From contig NZ_HE578907.1 of the NCBI RefSeq assembly GCF_000321005.1, forward strand, positions 1,006,820 through 1,070,819: a stretch of DNA of 64,000 nt, written 5' to 3'. Source of the stretch: Anaerococcus senegalensis JC48. GTDB lineage: Bacteria > Bacillota > Clostridia > Tissierellales > Peptoniphilaceae. The notes under the pieces are model-generated. The model ran no database searches, was not told the DNA's origin, and saw nothing but the letters and a program-made list of their open reading frames with translations. A program made the position numbers and the translations under genes. Within the stretch, counting starts at the first letter, position 1, and each line of letters begins with the position of its first letter. Below are positions 42,284-51,215 of this stretch, one piece after another.

Positions 42284-43300
42284 TTAGCTAATTAGTTCTT
42301 TTAGCCTTCCAGTTATTTTGTACGGAACTTTTTTAAGCTCTTCTATATTTTTTACGCCAACTAGAGCCATAAATATCTTTATTTTAGTTTGCAATTCTTC
42401 CAAATATTTTTGAGCATAATCATAATCACCCCTTAATAGAAATGATAAAACTTCCCCAGAAATCGCACACATATCTGCTCCAATTATTATTGATTTGCAA
42501 ACATCACTTGCATTTCTAATTCCACCACTTGAAATTAAGAAAAAATCATCAGATAGACTTCTTAAATCAAGAATTGATTTTGCTGTAGGTATGCCCCAAG
42601 AATAAAATTCTGAATAATCTTTGTCAAAAATCCTCATATCTTCTATTTCTATAAAATTAGTTCCACCTTTTCCAGCAACATCTATATATCTTATGCCTAT
42701 ATCTAAAAGTTTTTTGCCAACTTCTTTGCTCATTCCAAAACCAACTTCTTTTACAATCAAGGGTGCTGAAATATTGTTTTTTATATTTTTTAAATTCTCG
42801 ATATTATTTGAAAAATCTCTCTCTCCTTCAGCCATAACCAATTCTTGAGCTACATTTAAATGAGCTTGCATGGCTCTTGCTCCAATTAAATCTTTGGCAA
42901 ATTCAAAATTTTCTATACTATTTTCAAGTCCTAAATTTCCTATTTTAAAAACTTGATCTTTTTCTTTTAAAAGAGAAAAAGATTCTCTAGCCTTAATATC
43001 TTTTAAGGCGATGGACTCGCTTCCTACAGCCATAGGAATATTTAAATCTTTACAAATGTTTGATAAATCCTCGTTTATATCCTCACTAATTTCTGTTCCC
43101 CCTGTCATAGCATTTACCATAACTGGCATAGAAATTTTTTGCCCCATAAATTCTATAGATGTATCAATTTCATTAAAATTTATATCACTTAGAGCATTGT
43201 GTTCAACATAAACATTATTTAATAAAGTTTTTGACCTAAATTCACTTCTAAGATAATTTTCAATATGCTCATCTTTTCTTGCTCTTCTTTTTTCATCCAT
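42284..43300 (-). CDS. fni: Type 2 isopentenyl-diphosphate delta-isomerase (FMN-dependent)
   Basis: A 338-residue FMN/NADPH-dependent isomerase that interconverts isopentenyl and dimethylallyl diphosphate for isoprenoid synthesis. Family marks: KRRARKDEHIENYL at the N-terminus, VNAMTGGTE, HLNVAQELVMAEGERDF, KEVGFGMSKE and the FMN-phosphate loop SSGGIRNASDVCKSI. It lies 11 bases after an LCP-family gene, a sensible pairing because undecaprenyl lipids are used in wall assembly. Type 1 enzyme features are absent. Confidence 0.92.
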   Translation of the reverse strand: MDEKRRARKDEHIENYLRSEFRSKTLLNNVYVEHNALSDINFNEIDTSIEFMGQKISMPVMVNAMTGGTEISEDINEDLSNICKDLNIPMAVGSESIALKDIKARESFSLLKEKDQVFKIGNLGLENSIENFEFAKDLIGARAMQAHLNVAQELVMAEGERDFSNNIENLKNIKNNISAPLIVKEVGFGMSKEVGKKLLDIGIRYIDVAGKGGTNFIEIEDMRIFDKDYSEFYSWGIPTAKSILDLRSLSDDFFLISSGGIRNASDVCKSIIIGADMCAISGEVLSFLLRGDYDYAQKYLEELQTKIKIFMALVGVKNIEELKKVPYKITGRLKELIS

Positions 43301-43311
43301 AATATCACCTA

Positions 43312-44448
43312 CTAATTATCTTGTGTAAAATTTTCTATTTCATTGTTTAAATAATTTTTATTATCTAAAGAATCAACCTCATCATTATCTTCAGTTTCTA
43401 TACTTTTATTATCCTCATCATAATCAGTATAATTATCTATATTATTATTTTTATTTTCTTCTATTTTATTATAATCTTCATTTGACTCATAATTTTTATA
43501 AGAATAATTATAATATTCATATTCCCAATAATAACTATCTTCTTTACTCCAGCCCTTTAACTTATATTTTGGAAATACCTTATTTACAATATCCCAAGTA
43601 GCCTCATAATCAGGAATATAATAAGAAACTCCATCTATCATACTCGCTTCACCTGGAACTGTATAAGTTTTAAATTTATCAGAAGAAAAATTTGACATAT
43701 TATTTGCAAAATCAACCATAGTTCCAAAAGGAACATTAGTTTTTACATCCTTAAAATAAGTTTCAATCAAAGAAGTCATATTAATTTCTTTAGATTTTTT
43801 TACTAATTCATTAACTATAGTTTTCAAAAATTCTTGTTGTGCATTAACTCTACCAAGATCTCCATTATTATAGATTTTTCTTGTTCTCAAATACCACAAA
43901 ACATCCATACCATTCATTTCATTCATTCCTGGTCTAATATGAACATCACCGTGATCAATAGAAATTCCTTCAGGCACCTTGTATTTTAATCCACCCATAG
44001 CATCTACAATATCTACCAAAGCATCATAATTTACTTCAACATAATAATCTAAATCTATTCCCAAGAAATCTCTCAAAGATTTCAAAGTTAAACCAATTCC
44101 ACCATATGCATGAGCATGATTTGCTTTTGTAAATTCATCTCTAACTTTAATTCTTGAATCTCTTGGTATAGACAAAAGATCAACTTTTCCTGTTTCTGCA
44201 TTTATTTTACAAAGCATTATAGTATCAGTTCTAGTAAAATCTGGATTTTCATTATTTTCATTTACATCAACCCCAACCAACAAAACTAAAATTTCATGGT
44301 CAACTTTTTGATATTTATTTTCATCTGCAGCTTCATTCCCGTAATTTGAAATATTTTTTTTATTTTCTAATCTGTTTAGAAAAAAATTTGAAGAAAAATA
44401 AACTATAGCTACAGTTAATATAGTAATTAACAATCTTTTAAACTTCAT
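43312..44448 (-). CDS. LytR-CpsA-Psr (LCP) family cell-wall ligase
   Basis: A 378-residue membrane-anchored protein: one N-terminal helix (LLITILTVAIVYFSSNFFL), then the LCP domain with RTDTIMLCKINAETGKVDLL, SIPRDSRIKV and the pair of Arg motifs in YLRTRKIYNNGDLGRVNAQQ. LCP proteins transfer glycopolymers such as teichoic acids from undecaprenyl-phosphate to peptidoglycan outside the cell. The last ~60 residues are an acidic Asn/Asp/Glu/Tyr-rich tail unusual for the family. First gene of a two-gene unit with fni; divergent from a HAD hydrolase. Confidence 0.9.
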   Translation of the reverse strand: MKFKRLLITILTVAIVYFSSNFFLNRLENKKNISNYGNEAADENKYQKVDHEILVLLVGVDVNENNENPDFTRTDTIMLCKINAETGKVDLLSIPRDSRIKVRDEFTKANHAHAYGGIGLTLKSLRDFLGIDLDYYVEVNYDALVDIVDAMGGLKYKVPEGISIDHGDVHIRPGMNEMNGMDVLWYLRTRKIYNNGDLGRVNAQQEFLKTIVNELVKKSKEINMTSLIETYFKDVKTNVPFGTMVDFANNMSNFSSDKFKTYTVPGEASMIDGVSYYIPDYEATWDIVNKVFPKYKLKGWSKEDSYYWEYEYYNYSYKNYESNEDYNKIEENKNNNIDNYTDYDEDNKSIETEDNDEVDSLDNKNYLNNEIENFTQDN

Positions 44449-44520
44449 ACAAACTCCTTCTCATCTAGTAATTATAGCATAAAAATATCCTTAATAAAAA
44501 TGATAAAATCAAAAAATATA

Positions 44521-44529
44521 TGATATAAT
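44521..44529 (+). promoter_or_regulatory. Extended -10 promoter giving a leaderless HAD mRNA
   Basis: TGATATAAT (extended -10, TGn-TATAAT) ends only six bases before the ATG of the HAD gene, so transcription should begin at or within a base or two of the start codon. No ribosome site exists between. No clear -35 box. Confidence 0.5.
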
Positions 44530-44535
44530 CTACTT

Positions 44536-45363
44536 ATGATTAAGCTAATTACAATTGATATAGACGGAACCTTACTAACTGATTTAAGGCGTCTACCCGA
44601 AAAAAACAAAAAAATGATATTAAAGGCAAAAAAATTAGGATGTCACATCGCCCTTGTAAGTGGTAGGCCATTTTCTGGAATCCTCCCCTATGTGAAAGAA
44701 CTAGATCTTGAACATGAAGGACATTTTTCAATTTCTCAAAATGGTTCTTACATTTTTGATAACTACACTAAGGAAGTAATTACAGGAGTTTTTCAAAAAC
44801 CAAAAGATTTAATCGCCCTCGATGATTCTTTAAAAAAATTTAAGGTTCAAGTTTCAGCCATGGATGATGATAGTTTTTATACAAGGCACAAAAATCCAAA
44901 TTTATTTACAAGAGTCGATTCTTTTTTAACCAAGTTAAAACTAAAAAAAGTCTCCTACCATGATTTTGATCAAGACAAAAATTTTGGTAGATTTTTAATT
45001 ATGGGCTGGCCTTGGAATATAGAAAAAGTAATGGACAATATGCCAAGCTATGTAAACGAAAATTATTATTATGCAAAAACCGCCCCAGTTTTAATTGAAG
45101 TTATGAACAAAAATGCAAACAAGGGAAATGCCATAAAATTGATGAGTGAGAAACTTGGTTTTGAAATTGATGAAATTATGGCAATAGGAAATGAAATGAA
45201 CGATATTCCCATGCTAGATATGGCTGGATTTTCTGTGGCGATGGAAAACGCCAACGATTACCTAAAACCTCATGCTGATTATATAACTTTATCAAACAAT
45301 AAGGCAGGTGTTGGAGAGGTCATAGAAAAATTAATTGAAAATAATTTTGAAAAATTTAATTAA
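44536..45363 (+). CDS. Cof-type HAD-IIB hydrolase
   Basis: A 275-residue haloacid dehalogenase-type phosphatase of the Cof/IIB subfamily. Catalytic Asp8 and Asp10 are in TIDIDGTLL; motif II is VSGRPFSGI, and motifs III/IV are KGNAIKLMSEKLG and IGNEMNDIPMLDMAG. Members remove phosphate from sugar phosphates or flavin precursors; the substrate is unknown. It is a single-gene unit with an extended -10 promoter so close that its mRNA is probably leaderless, and a strong terminator behind it. Confidence 0.9.
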   Translation: MIKLITIDIDGTLLTDLRRLPEKNKKMILKAKKLGCHIALVSGRPFSGILPYVKELDLEHEGHFSISQNGSYIFDNYTKEVITGVFQKPKDLIALDDSLKKFKVQVSAMDDDSFYTRHKNPNLFTRVDSFLTKLKLKKVSYHDFDQDKNFGRFLIMGWPWNIEKVMDNMPSYVNENYYYAKTAPVLIEVMNKNANKGNAIKLMSEKLGFEIDEIMAIGNEMNDIPMLDMAGFSVAMENANDYLKPHADYITLSNNKAGVGEVIEKLIENNFEKFN

Positions 45364-45404
45364 AAAAGCATTCCTAGATTTTTCTAAGAATGCTTTTTAT
45401 TTTC
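45362..45404. terminator. Bidirectional terminator between HAD gene and suf operon
   Basis: Arms AAAAAGCATTC and GAATGCTTTTT with a short interrupted loop, A/T runs on both sides. It serves the HAD gene on the plus strand and the suf operon on the minus strand; the last small suf-operon gene ends within it. Confidence 0.72.
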
Positions 45405-45590
45405 TTTGAAATTTTTATATTTTACATAGGCATTGGCACCCATAATAATAGTTACCAATAAGATTATCCACCAAAATGGTTTATTTTTTACATATTGAAT
45501 TATTGTTAGAATTATAAGAAGAACAAAAGTTATAGTACTTGTAACAAATTCTATAAATTTATAATCTTTAAAAAAATTATTATTTGACAT
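45384..45590 (-). CDS. Small two-helix membrane protein at the end of the suf operon
   Basis: A 68-residue protein with two hydrophobic helices (FVTSTITFVLLIILTIIQYV, then WWIILLVTIIMGANAYV) and a basic C-terminal tail. No family recognised. It overlaps the end of sufU by 11 bases and is followed by the operon terminator, so it is probably translated with sufU. Function unknown; it could be an accidental passenger in the operon. Confidence 0.65.
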   Translation of the reverse strand: MSNNNFFKDYKFIEFVTSTITFVLLIILTIIQYVKNKPFWWIILLVTIIMGANAYVKYKNFKENKKHS

Positions 45591-46014
45591 CTTTATCTAT
45601 AACTTCATCCAAAGTTTTCCAAGATAAAAGTGCGCATTTTACCCTTTGTGGCATATTTGAAATATTTTGGAAGGCTGCTGCATCTCCAATTTTTTCCAAA
45701 TCCTCATCACTTATATCTTCTCTTCTTATCATATCTATATAAATTTTTGCCATTTCTTTTGCTTCTTCTATTGTTTTTCCTACAATTTCATCGCACATAA
45801 CAGAAGTTGCAGCTTGGCTTATTGCACAACCATGTCCAGTAAAAGCTGCATCTGTTATTACATTTCCATCATGTTTTAATTCCAAAACAATTTCATCTCC
45901 ACATGAAGGATTGTGTCCTGGCTCTTTTATATCAGGATTTTCTAAATTTCTTTTATTTTTTTGGTTTCTAGAATTTTCTAAAATTACTTGAGTATATACA
46001 TCGTTTAAGTCCAT
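45580..46014 (-). CDS. sufU: SufU sulfur-transfer protein
   Basis: A 144-residue SufU (NifU-N-like). Zinc ligands Cys38, Asp40, Cys63 and Cys127 match the C-D-C-C set of Gram-positive SufU, in NPSCGDE, GHGCAIS and RVKCALL. SufU accepts persulfide from SufS by zinc-ligand exchange and passes sulfur to the SufBCD scaffold; it is not itself a scaffold. TAATG overlap with sufS. Length is normal, with the SufU-specific insertion present. Confidence 0.93.
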   Translation of the reverse strand: MDLNDVYTQVILENSRNQKNKRNLENPDIKEPGHNPSCGDEIVLELKHDGNVITDAAFTGHGCAISQAATSVMCDEIVGKTIEEAKEMAKIYIDMIRREDISDEDLEKIGDAAAFQNISNMPQRVKCALLSWKTLDEVIDKDVK

Positions 46015-47234
46015 TAAAGTCCCATCACCTTTCTTACATTTTTAAGCTCTTTTGCAAAATATTCTACTTCCTCTTTAGTATTATATATTGCAAATGATAC
46101 TCTGCAAGTTGAAGATACATCAAGATAAGTATGAAGAGGCATAGCACAATGGTGACCACTTCTTACAGCAATTCCTTTCATATCCAAAATTGTTGCAACA
46201 TCGTGTGGGTGAATATCATCAAAAGTAAAAGAAACTACAGATCCTGTTTTTCTTTTTTCTGGGAAAAATACTTTTATATGGTCTATATCTTTAATTAATT
46301 CATAAGCATATCTTGCAAGCTCATTCTCATGTTTATAAATATTTTCCACACCTATTTCATTCATAAAATCAATTGCTGCAGAAAGTCCAACAACTCCTCC
46401 TACATCTTGGGTTCCTGCTTCAAATTTTTGAGCAGGAGCTGCAAAGGTAGATTCTTGTTCATAAACATATTCAATCATATCGCCACCAAGATTGTATGGT
46501 TTTAATTTTTCAAGCAAATTATATTTACCATACAAAATTCCAATTCCCATTGGTCCATACATTTTATGTCCTGAAAAAGCAAGAAAATCACAATCCAAAT
46601 CTTTTACATCAATTTTTCCGTGTGGAGCTAGTTGGCAGGCATCAACAATTGAAATCGCACCAACTTGATGGGCAAGTTTTGTGATCATTTTTTGATCTGT
46701 CATTTCACCTGTAACATTTGATGAAGCTGTGATTGAAACAATTTTTGTTTTTTCTGTGATTTTTTCTTTCAACTCTTCATAATTTAATGAATAATCCTCA
46801 TTTAAATAAACATATTTTAAAACTGCCCCAGTTTCTTTAGCCACTCTTTGCCAAGGAACTAAATTTGCATGATGTTCTAGAATTGAAATTACAATTTCAT
46901 CGCCCTTTTTTAAATTTTCACATGCATAAGAATAGGCTACAAGATTCAAAGATTCTGTTGCATTTCTTGTATAAATTATTTCTTCGCTTCTTTCTGCCTT
47001 TATGAAATCTTTTATCTTTTCTCTTGTATTTTCAAAAACTTCTGTTGCTTTCCAAGATAAAAAGTGAGCCCCTCTATGAGGATTTGCATTTGAATATTTG
47101 TAATAATCAGCTTGAGCATTTATTACGAAAATAGGGTTTTGACTTGTTGCTGCTGAATCTAGATAAATAACTTTTTTTCCAGTTTTTTCTTCATCCAAAA
47201 ACGGAAACTCTTCTCTTATTTTTTCTATATCCAT
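46014..47234 (-). CDS. sufS: Cysteine desulfurase SufS
   Basis: A 406-residue type II (group II) cysteine desulfurase. The pyridoxal phosphate Lys is Lys224 in FSGHKMYGP; the catalytic Cys363 is in VRSGHHCAMPL, the short-loop arrangement of SufS that depends on SufU. It removes sulfur from cysteine as persulfide for Fe-S cluster assembly. It follows sufD by one base. All expected motifs (HHANLVPWQ, STVD-like SIVDAC) are present. Confidence 0.95.
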   Translation of the reverse strand: MDIEKIREEFPFLDEEKTGKKVIYLDSAATSQNPIFVINAQADYYKYSNANPHRGAHFLSWKATEVFENTREKIKDFIKAERSEEIIYTRNATESLNLVAYSYACENLKKGDEIVISILEHHANLVPWQRVAKETGAVLKYVYLNEDYSLNYEELKEKITEKTKIVSITASSNVTGEMTDQKMITKLAHQVGAISIVDACQLAPHGKIDVKDLDCDFLAFSGHKMYGPMGIGILYGKYNLLEKLKPYNLGGDMIEYVYEQESTFAAPAQKFEAGTQDVGGVVGLSAAIDFMNEIGVENIYKHENELARYAYELIKDIDHIKVFFPEKRKTGSVVSFTFDDIHPHDVATILDMKGIAVRSGHHCAMPLHTYLDVSSTCRVSFAIYNTKEEVEYFAKELKNVRKVMGL

Positions 47235-47235
47235 A

Positions 47236-48282
47236 CTAATCCCTCGTATTCATCGTGTGAACTTTATATCTAACTTTTTCTCTCAATTCTTCATGATCAA
47301 TTTTATCAATTGTTGGAGCAAAATTAGCTTCAAGCATCAAACTTTCTGCTTTTCTTTTAGAAAATCCTCTACTCATTATATAAAATAACATTGCCTTATC
47401 AAATCTACCAACACTTGCTGCGTGTTCTCCAGAAACATCCTTTTCTTCATTTAATAAAACTGGAGCAGACCTATTTATTGCATCAGGACTAAGCATTACT
47501 GCATAATCTCCAATTTTCCCATCAGCATGCTCACATCCTCTTTTAAGATCAACAACACCCTTCCATCTTTTCTCAGCTTTTCCTTTTAAAGCACCATTAA
47601 AAAAACAATTTGAATTTGTAACTTTTGCTTTATGGTCGTTGAAAGCTGCTATATCTAAAAAGTCATCATTTTCTTTAAAATAAATTCCATTTTCTTCAAG
47701 ATTTGATTCTTCTCCATCAAGGAAATTTCTAATATTTACATAAGACTTACTTGATCCAAGCTCTAAATATGAAATATCAAAATTTGCTCTATCGCCTATA
47801 ATTGATGAAATTTGTTGCAAATTTACAGAATTTTCTAATAAATCCACCACAACAACTAATTTCACAAAAGAATCTTCTTCAAGATTTACCCTTATCAAAG
47901 AATTTAGATAAGATGAATTCCCCTCACTTTGAGAAAAATTAATTAAGAAAGAAGAATTTGATCCTTTTTCTGCATTTATATCAATTTTATTTACCAATTG
48001 ATTTGAACTTTCATCTAGATTTAAATTTATAAATTCAAGTTCATTTTCTCCATCAATGTCTCTATAAATATCTAAATTATTAAATTCTTTATTCTCATCT
48101 AAGAAAGCTTGTGAAAGCCCATAATTTTTTTTACTAAAAATTTCATTTAAAGATTTATTTTCTTTATTTGAACTTTGAAAATTTTTGTAAGCTTTTTTTT
48201 CATTTAAACTTGGAGCTTTTTTACTATAATTTAGCTTGGTATATGACCAAGTAGGCTCTCTCATTACATTTACTTTATCCAT
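47236..48282 (-). CDS. sufD: Fe-S cluster scaffold component SufD
   Basis: A 348-residue SufD-like beta-helix protein, diverged in the N-terminal half but with the C-terminal signature GCEHADGKIGDYAVMLSPDA, PVLLNEEKDVSGEHAASVGR and FYIMSRGFSKRKAESLM. It forms the SufB-SufC-SufD scaffold on which clusters are built. TGATG overlap with sufB. The His in EHAAS and the Cys in GCEHADG stand where SufD and SufB contribute functional residues. Confidence 0.9.
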   Translation of the reverse strand: MDKVNVMREPTWSYTKLNYSKKAPSLNEKKAYKNFQSSNKENKSLNEIFSKKNYGLSQAFLDENKEFNNLDIYRDIDGENELEFINLNLDESSNQLVNKIDINAEKGSNSSFLINFSQSEGNSSYLNSLIRVNLEEDSFVKLVVVVDLLENSVNLQQISSIIGDRANFDISYLELGSSKSYVNIRNFLDGEESNLEENGIYFKENDDFLDIAAFNDHKAKVTNSNCFFNGALKGKAEKRWKGVVDLKRGCEHADGKIGDYAVMLSPDAINRSAPVLLNEEKDVSGEHAASVGRFDKAMLFYIMSRGFSKRKAESLMLEANFAPTIDKIDHEELREKVRYKVHTMNTRD

Positions 48283-49697
48283 CAGCCATTTGCTCCTTCC
48301 AATTCCATATCAATCAAATTATTCATTTCAACAGCATATTCTAGTGGCAATTCTTTTGCAACTGGCTCAGCAAATCCTCTAACTATCATAGATTTTGCTT
48401 CGTTTTCTGGAATTCCCCTACTCATTAAATAAAATATTTGTTTTTGATCAAGAGATCCAATTTTTGCTTCGTGTCCACAATCTACGTCATCATTTCTAAT
48501 ATCAAGAGTTGGAATTGTATCTGATTTTGATTCGCGTGATAACATTAAGTTTTCACAATCAACAGTTGACTTTGATCCCTTTGCTTTTTTTCCGATTTTT
48601 ACAAAAGATCTTGTCATTGATTTTCCATTTCCTTGAGTAATAGATTTTGTAAGAGCTGTTGAATAAGTATTTGGTGCATTATGGATCATTGAACAACCAT
48701 TATCAATGTATTGACCGTTTGATGCATAAGTTATTCCTGTGTATTCTGCTCTTGCTCCTTCTCCATTTAAAATTGTTGTTGGATAAAGCATGGATACTTT
48801 TGAACCAAAAGATCCAGAAATCCATTCAACTTGACCATTTTCTTCAACAATTGCTCTTTTTGTATTAAGGTTGTACATATTTCTTGACCAGTTTTCTATT
48901 GTTGAAAATCTTACTTCTGCATCTTTATGAACAAAAATTTCTACACTTCCTGCGTGAAGATTTACAACATTATATCTTGGTGCAGAACATCCTTCTATAA
49001 AATGAACTTTTGCTCCTTCTTCTGCAATAATCATTGTGTGTTCAAATTGTCCAGCTCCTGGTGCGTTTAATCTGTAATAAGATTGAAGTGGAATATCTAC
49101 ATTCACTCCCTTTGGTACATAAATTAAAGATCCACCTGACCAAACAGCACCGTGAAGAGCAGCATATTTGTGTAGAGTTGGTGGAATTGCTCTTTGAAAA
49201 TATTTGTGAACAATTTCTTCATGTTCTCTTAAAGCTGTATCAAAATCTGTAAAAATCACTCCTTGATCTGATAAGTGTTTTTGAATTGAATGGTAAACTT
49301 CCTCACTGTCGTATTGAGCTCCAACTCCTGCAAGAGATTCTTGTTCAGCTTGTGGAATTCCTAGCCTATCAAATGTGTCTTTAATTTCATCTGGTAAGGA
49401 TTCCCAATTATCTTTCTTTGTAGTTTTTGGCTTAACATAAGTTGTTATATCTGCCATATTTAATTCAGAAAGATCCGGTCCCCATGCAGGATTTTCAGTT
49501 TGTTCAAAAATCAAAAGAGATTGAAGTCTTCTCTTTAACATCCACTCTGGTTCGTTTTTCTTTTTTGATAATTCTTCAACTATTTTTTTGTTTATACCCT
49601 TATCGGAAATATCTGAGTATTCAAACTTGTCAATGACATCATAAATACCCCTATCAATATCCTTAAAGGTTGATTCATCAAATTTCTTTTCTGTCAT
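48282..49697 (-). CDS. sufB: Fe-S cluster scaffold protein SufB
   Basis: About 471 residues from ATG 49697, just after the sufC stop; the frame is open 30 bases further upstream but that would overlap sufC and give a longer than usual N-terminus. Conserved blocks: NEPEWMLKRRLQSL, the KYFQRAIPPTLHKYAALHGAV region split across residues 160-180, GGSLIYVPKGVNVDIPLQSY, EGCSAPRYNVVNLHAG with its Cys, and the CGHEAKIGSLDQKQIFYLMS end. SufB carries the nascent cluster. Very well conserved, so the start shift does not affect the call. Confidence 0.95.
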   Translation of the reverse strand: MTEKKFDESTFKDIDRGIYDVIDKFEYSDISDKGINKKIVEELSKKKNEPEWMLKRRLQSLLIFEQTENPAWGPDLSELNMADITTYVKPKTTKKDNWESLPDEIKDTFDRLGIPQAEQESLAGVGAQYDSEEVYHSIQKHLSDQGVIFTDFDTALREHEEIVHKYFQRAIPPTLHKYAALHGAVWSGGSLIYVPKGVNVDIPLQSYYRLNAPGAGQFEHTMIIAEEGAKVHFIEGCSAPRYNVVNLHAGSVEIFVHKDAEVRFSTIENWSRNMYNLNTKRAIVEENGQVEWISGSFGSKVSMLYPTTILNGEGARAEYTGITYASNGQYIDNGCSMIHNAPNTYSTALTKSITQGNGKSMTRSFVKIGKKAKGSKSTVDCENLMLSRESKSDTIPTLDIRNDDVDCGHEAKIGSLDQKQIFYLMSRGIPENEAKSMIVRGFAEPVAKELPLEYAVEMNNLIDMELEGANG

Positions 49698-49698
49698 A

Positions 49699-50430
49699 TT
49701 AAACCCACTCATATCCTTCTTTTTCAATTTTTTCCATTAGGCTTGCATCAGATGTTTCTTTGATTACTCCATCTTTTAAAACGTGAACATAATCAACATC
49801 AATATTTGCCAATAATTCATTGTGGTGAGTTACAACTATTACTGCATTATCTTCGCTTAAATAATTTTTGATTCCTTCACTTACAATTCTTACTGCATCA
49901 ACATCAAGTCCTGAATCAGTTTCGTCAAGCATAGCAAGTTTTGGATTTAACATTTTTAATTGTAAAATTTCTGATTTTTTTCTTTCTCCACCAGAAAATC
50001 CTACATTTACATATCTATTTGCATATTCTTCAGATAATTTTAAATCATCCATTTCTTTTTTTAATTCTTTATTAAATCCTAAAATTGATGGTTTTTTGCC
50101 TGTAACTTCTTCTTTTGCTTGTTTTAAGAAATCTCTTAATTTTACACCATTAATTGCATCTGGTGATTGGAAAGACATAAAAATTCCTGCTTTTGCTCTT
50201 TTATCTGTTGTAAGATCTGTTATATCATTACCTTCAAAAAATATTTTTCCTTCAGTAACATCATAAATTGGATTAGCCATAATTGAATTCATGAAAGTAG
50301 ATTTTCCTGATCCATTTGAACCCATTATTACATGAACTTCTCCAGCATTAACCTTTAAATTTATTCCTTTTAATATTTCAGTATCTCCAACTGAAACATG
50401 TAAATTTTCAACTTTTAATAATTCTTTCAT
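49699..50430 (-). CDS. sufC: Fe-S cluster assembly ATPase SufC
   Basis: A 243-residue ABC-type ATPase that drives the SufBCD scaffold. Walker A GSNGSGKST (37-45), signature FSGGERKK (145-152), Walker B with the SufC-typical LDETDSGLD (168-176) and the His of VVTHHNEL are all present. First gene of the operon sufC-B-D-S-U, the usual Gram-positive order, with its own promoter upstream. Confidence 0.95.
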   Translation of the reverse strand: MKELLKVENLHVSVGDTEILKGINLKVNAGEVHVIMGSNGSGKSTFMNSIMANPIYDVTEGKIFFEGNDITDLTTDKRAKAGIFMSFQSPDAINGVKLRDFLKQAKEEVTGKKPSILGFNKELKKEMDDLKLSEEYANRYVNVGFSGGERKKSEILQLKMLNPKLAMLDETDSGLDVDAVRIVSEGIKNYLSEDNAVIVVTHHNELLANIDVDYVHVLKDGVIKETSDASLMEKIEKEGYEWV

Positions 50431-50482
50431 TTTGTACCTCTTCTTATAATTTTCGAGAAAATAAATCTTATATCCATTAAAA

Positions 50483-50510
50483 AGTATACTACTTTAGTAC
50501 GGATTGTCAA
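50483..50510 (-). promoter_or_regulatory. suf operon promoter with central dyad
   Basis: Minus-strand TTGACA (50510-50505) and TATACT (50488-50483) with a 16-base spacer. The dyad TACTA-AAG-TAGTA (50499-50487) fills the spacer and touches the -10 box, the position of a repressor site. An Rrf2/IscR-type Fe-S sensing repressor would make sense, but none is encoded nearby. Confidence 0.7.
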
Positions 50511-50618
50511 AACTTGAAATCTTAACATCTAATAATAAAATTTGTTTTGATTATTTTCTAATATTTTTATAAATAAATTAATACTTACAAATTCAATTTT
50601 ACTTTTCCCAAAGAAAAA

Positions 50619-50640
50619 AACACTTTTAATAAAAGTGTTC
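50619..50640 (-). terminator. Terminator after ptsH
   Basis: Perfect hairpin AACACTTTT/AAAAGTGTT with a three-base loop, then seven T residues on the minus strand, 42 bases after the HPr stop codon. Confidence 0.72.
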
Positions 50641-50681
50641 TCTATAATTAAATATTTTATTTTAAATATATATATTTTCAA

Positions 50682-50948
50682 CTAATAATTTGTTAATTCA
50701 TTTTCAACTAAATCAACTAAACTTTTTACAGCTTCTTGTTCACCCTCACCTTGAGCTTTTATAATAATTTCTTCACCTTTACCAGCACTCATTGAAAGCA
50801 CAGACATAATTGATTTAGCATTATAAACTCTACCATCTTTTTCTACATTTATATCGCATCCATGCTTAACAGCTTCTCTAATAAAAATAGAAGCAGGCCT
50901 TGCATGTAAACCGATTTCATTCACTAATGTGACTTTTTCCTCGTACAT
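50682..50948 (-). CDS. ptsH: Phosphocarrier protein HPr
   Basis: An 88-residue HPr. His15 in NEIGLHARPAS is the catalytic phosphorylation site, and Ser46 in NAKSIMSVLS is the regulatory site used by HPr kinase in low-GC Gram-positives for carbon catabolite control. It feeds phosphate to the PTS proteins encoded at 4-6 kb and to their regulator. It is a single-gene unit with promoter and terminator; ptsI is not adjacent, which is unusual but known in this group. ATG at 50948 has AGGAGTT-like ribosome site ATGGAGGAGTT. Confidence 0.96.
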   Translation of the reverse strand: MYEEKVTLVNEIGLHARPASIFIREAVKHGCDINVEKDGRVYNAKSIMSVLSMSAGKGEEIIIKAQGEGEQEAVKSLVDLVENELTNY

Positions 50949-51028
50949 AACTCCTCCATATTTTTGTTGATAAATTAATATTATCAGTCTATATTTGTTT
51001 TAACTCAAGACCTTAACTCGCTATATTT

Positions 51029-51057
51029 ATTATACACGTTTTCCTATAAAAATACAA
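51029..51057 (-). promoter_or_regulatory. ptsH promoter
   Basis: Minus-strand TTGTAT (51057-51052) and perfect TATAAT (51034-51029), 17-base spacer, about 80 bases before the HPr start. Strong sigma-A promoter with a moderately long leader. Confidence 0.65.
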
Positions 51058-51189
51058 CGGTTTCACTTCGACAGCTTAGTGTTTTAAACAGTCTGTTTTT
51101 TTCAGAAAATGATTTCCTTTCTTTTATTATTATAACATGAAATAAAAATTTAACAAGCTTCTTTTATATTTATTATTATGATAAATATA

Positions 51190-51212
51190 AAAGAGGCCGA
51201 AGCCTCTTTTTT
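51190..51212. terminator. Terminator after pepD
   Basis: AAGAGGC, tetraloop TTCG, GCCTCTT with flanking T/A runs. The UUCG-type loop makes a very stable hairpin just after the pepD stop codon. Confidence 0.8.
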
Positions 51213-51215
51213 TTC

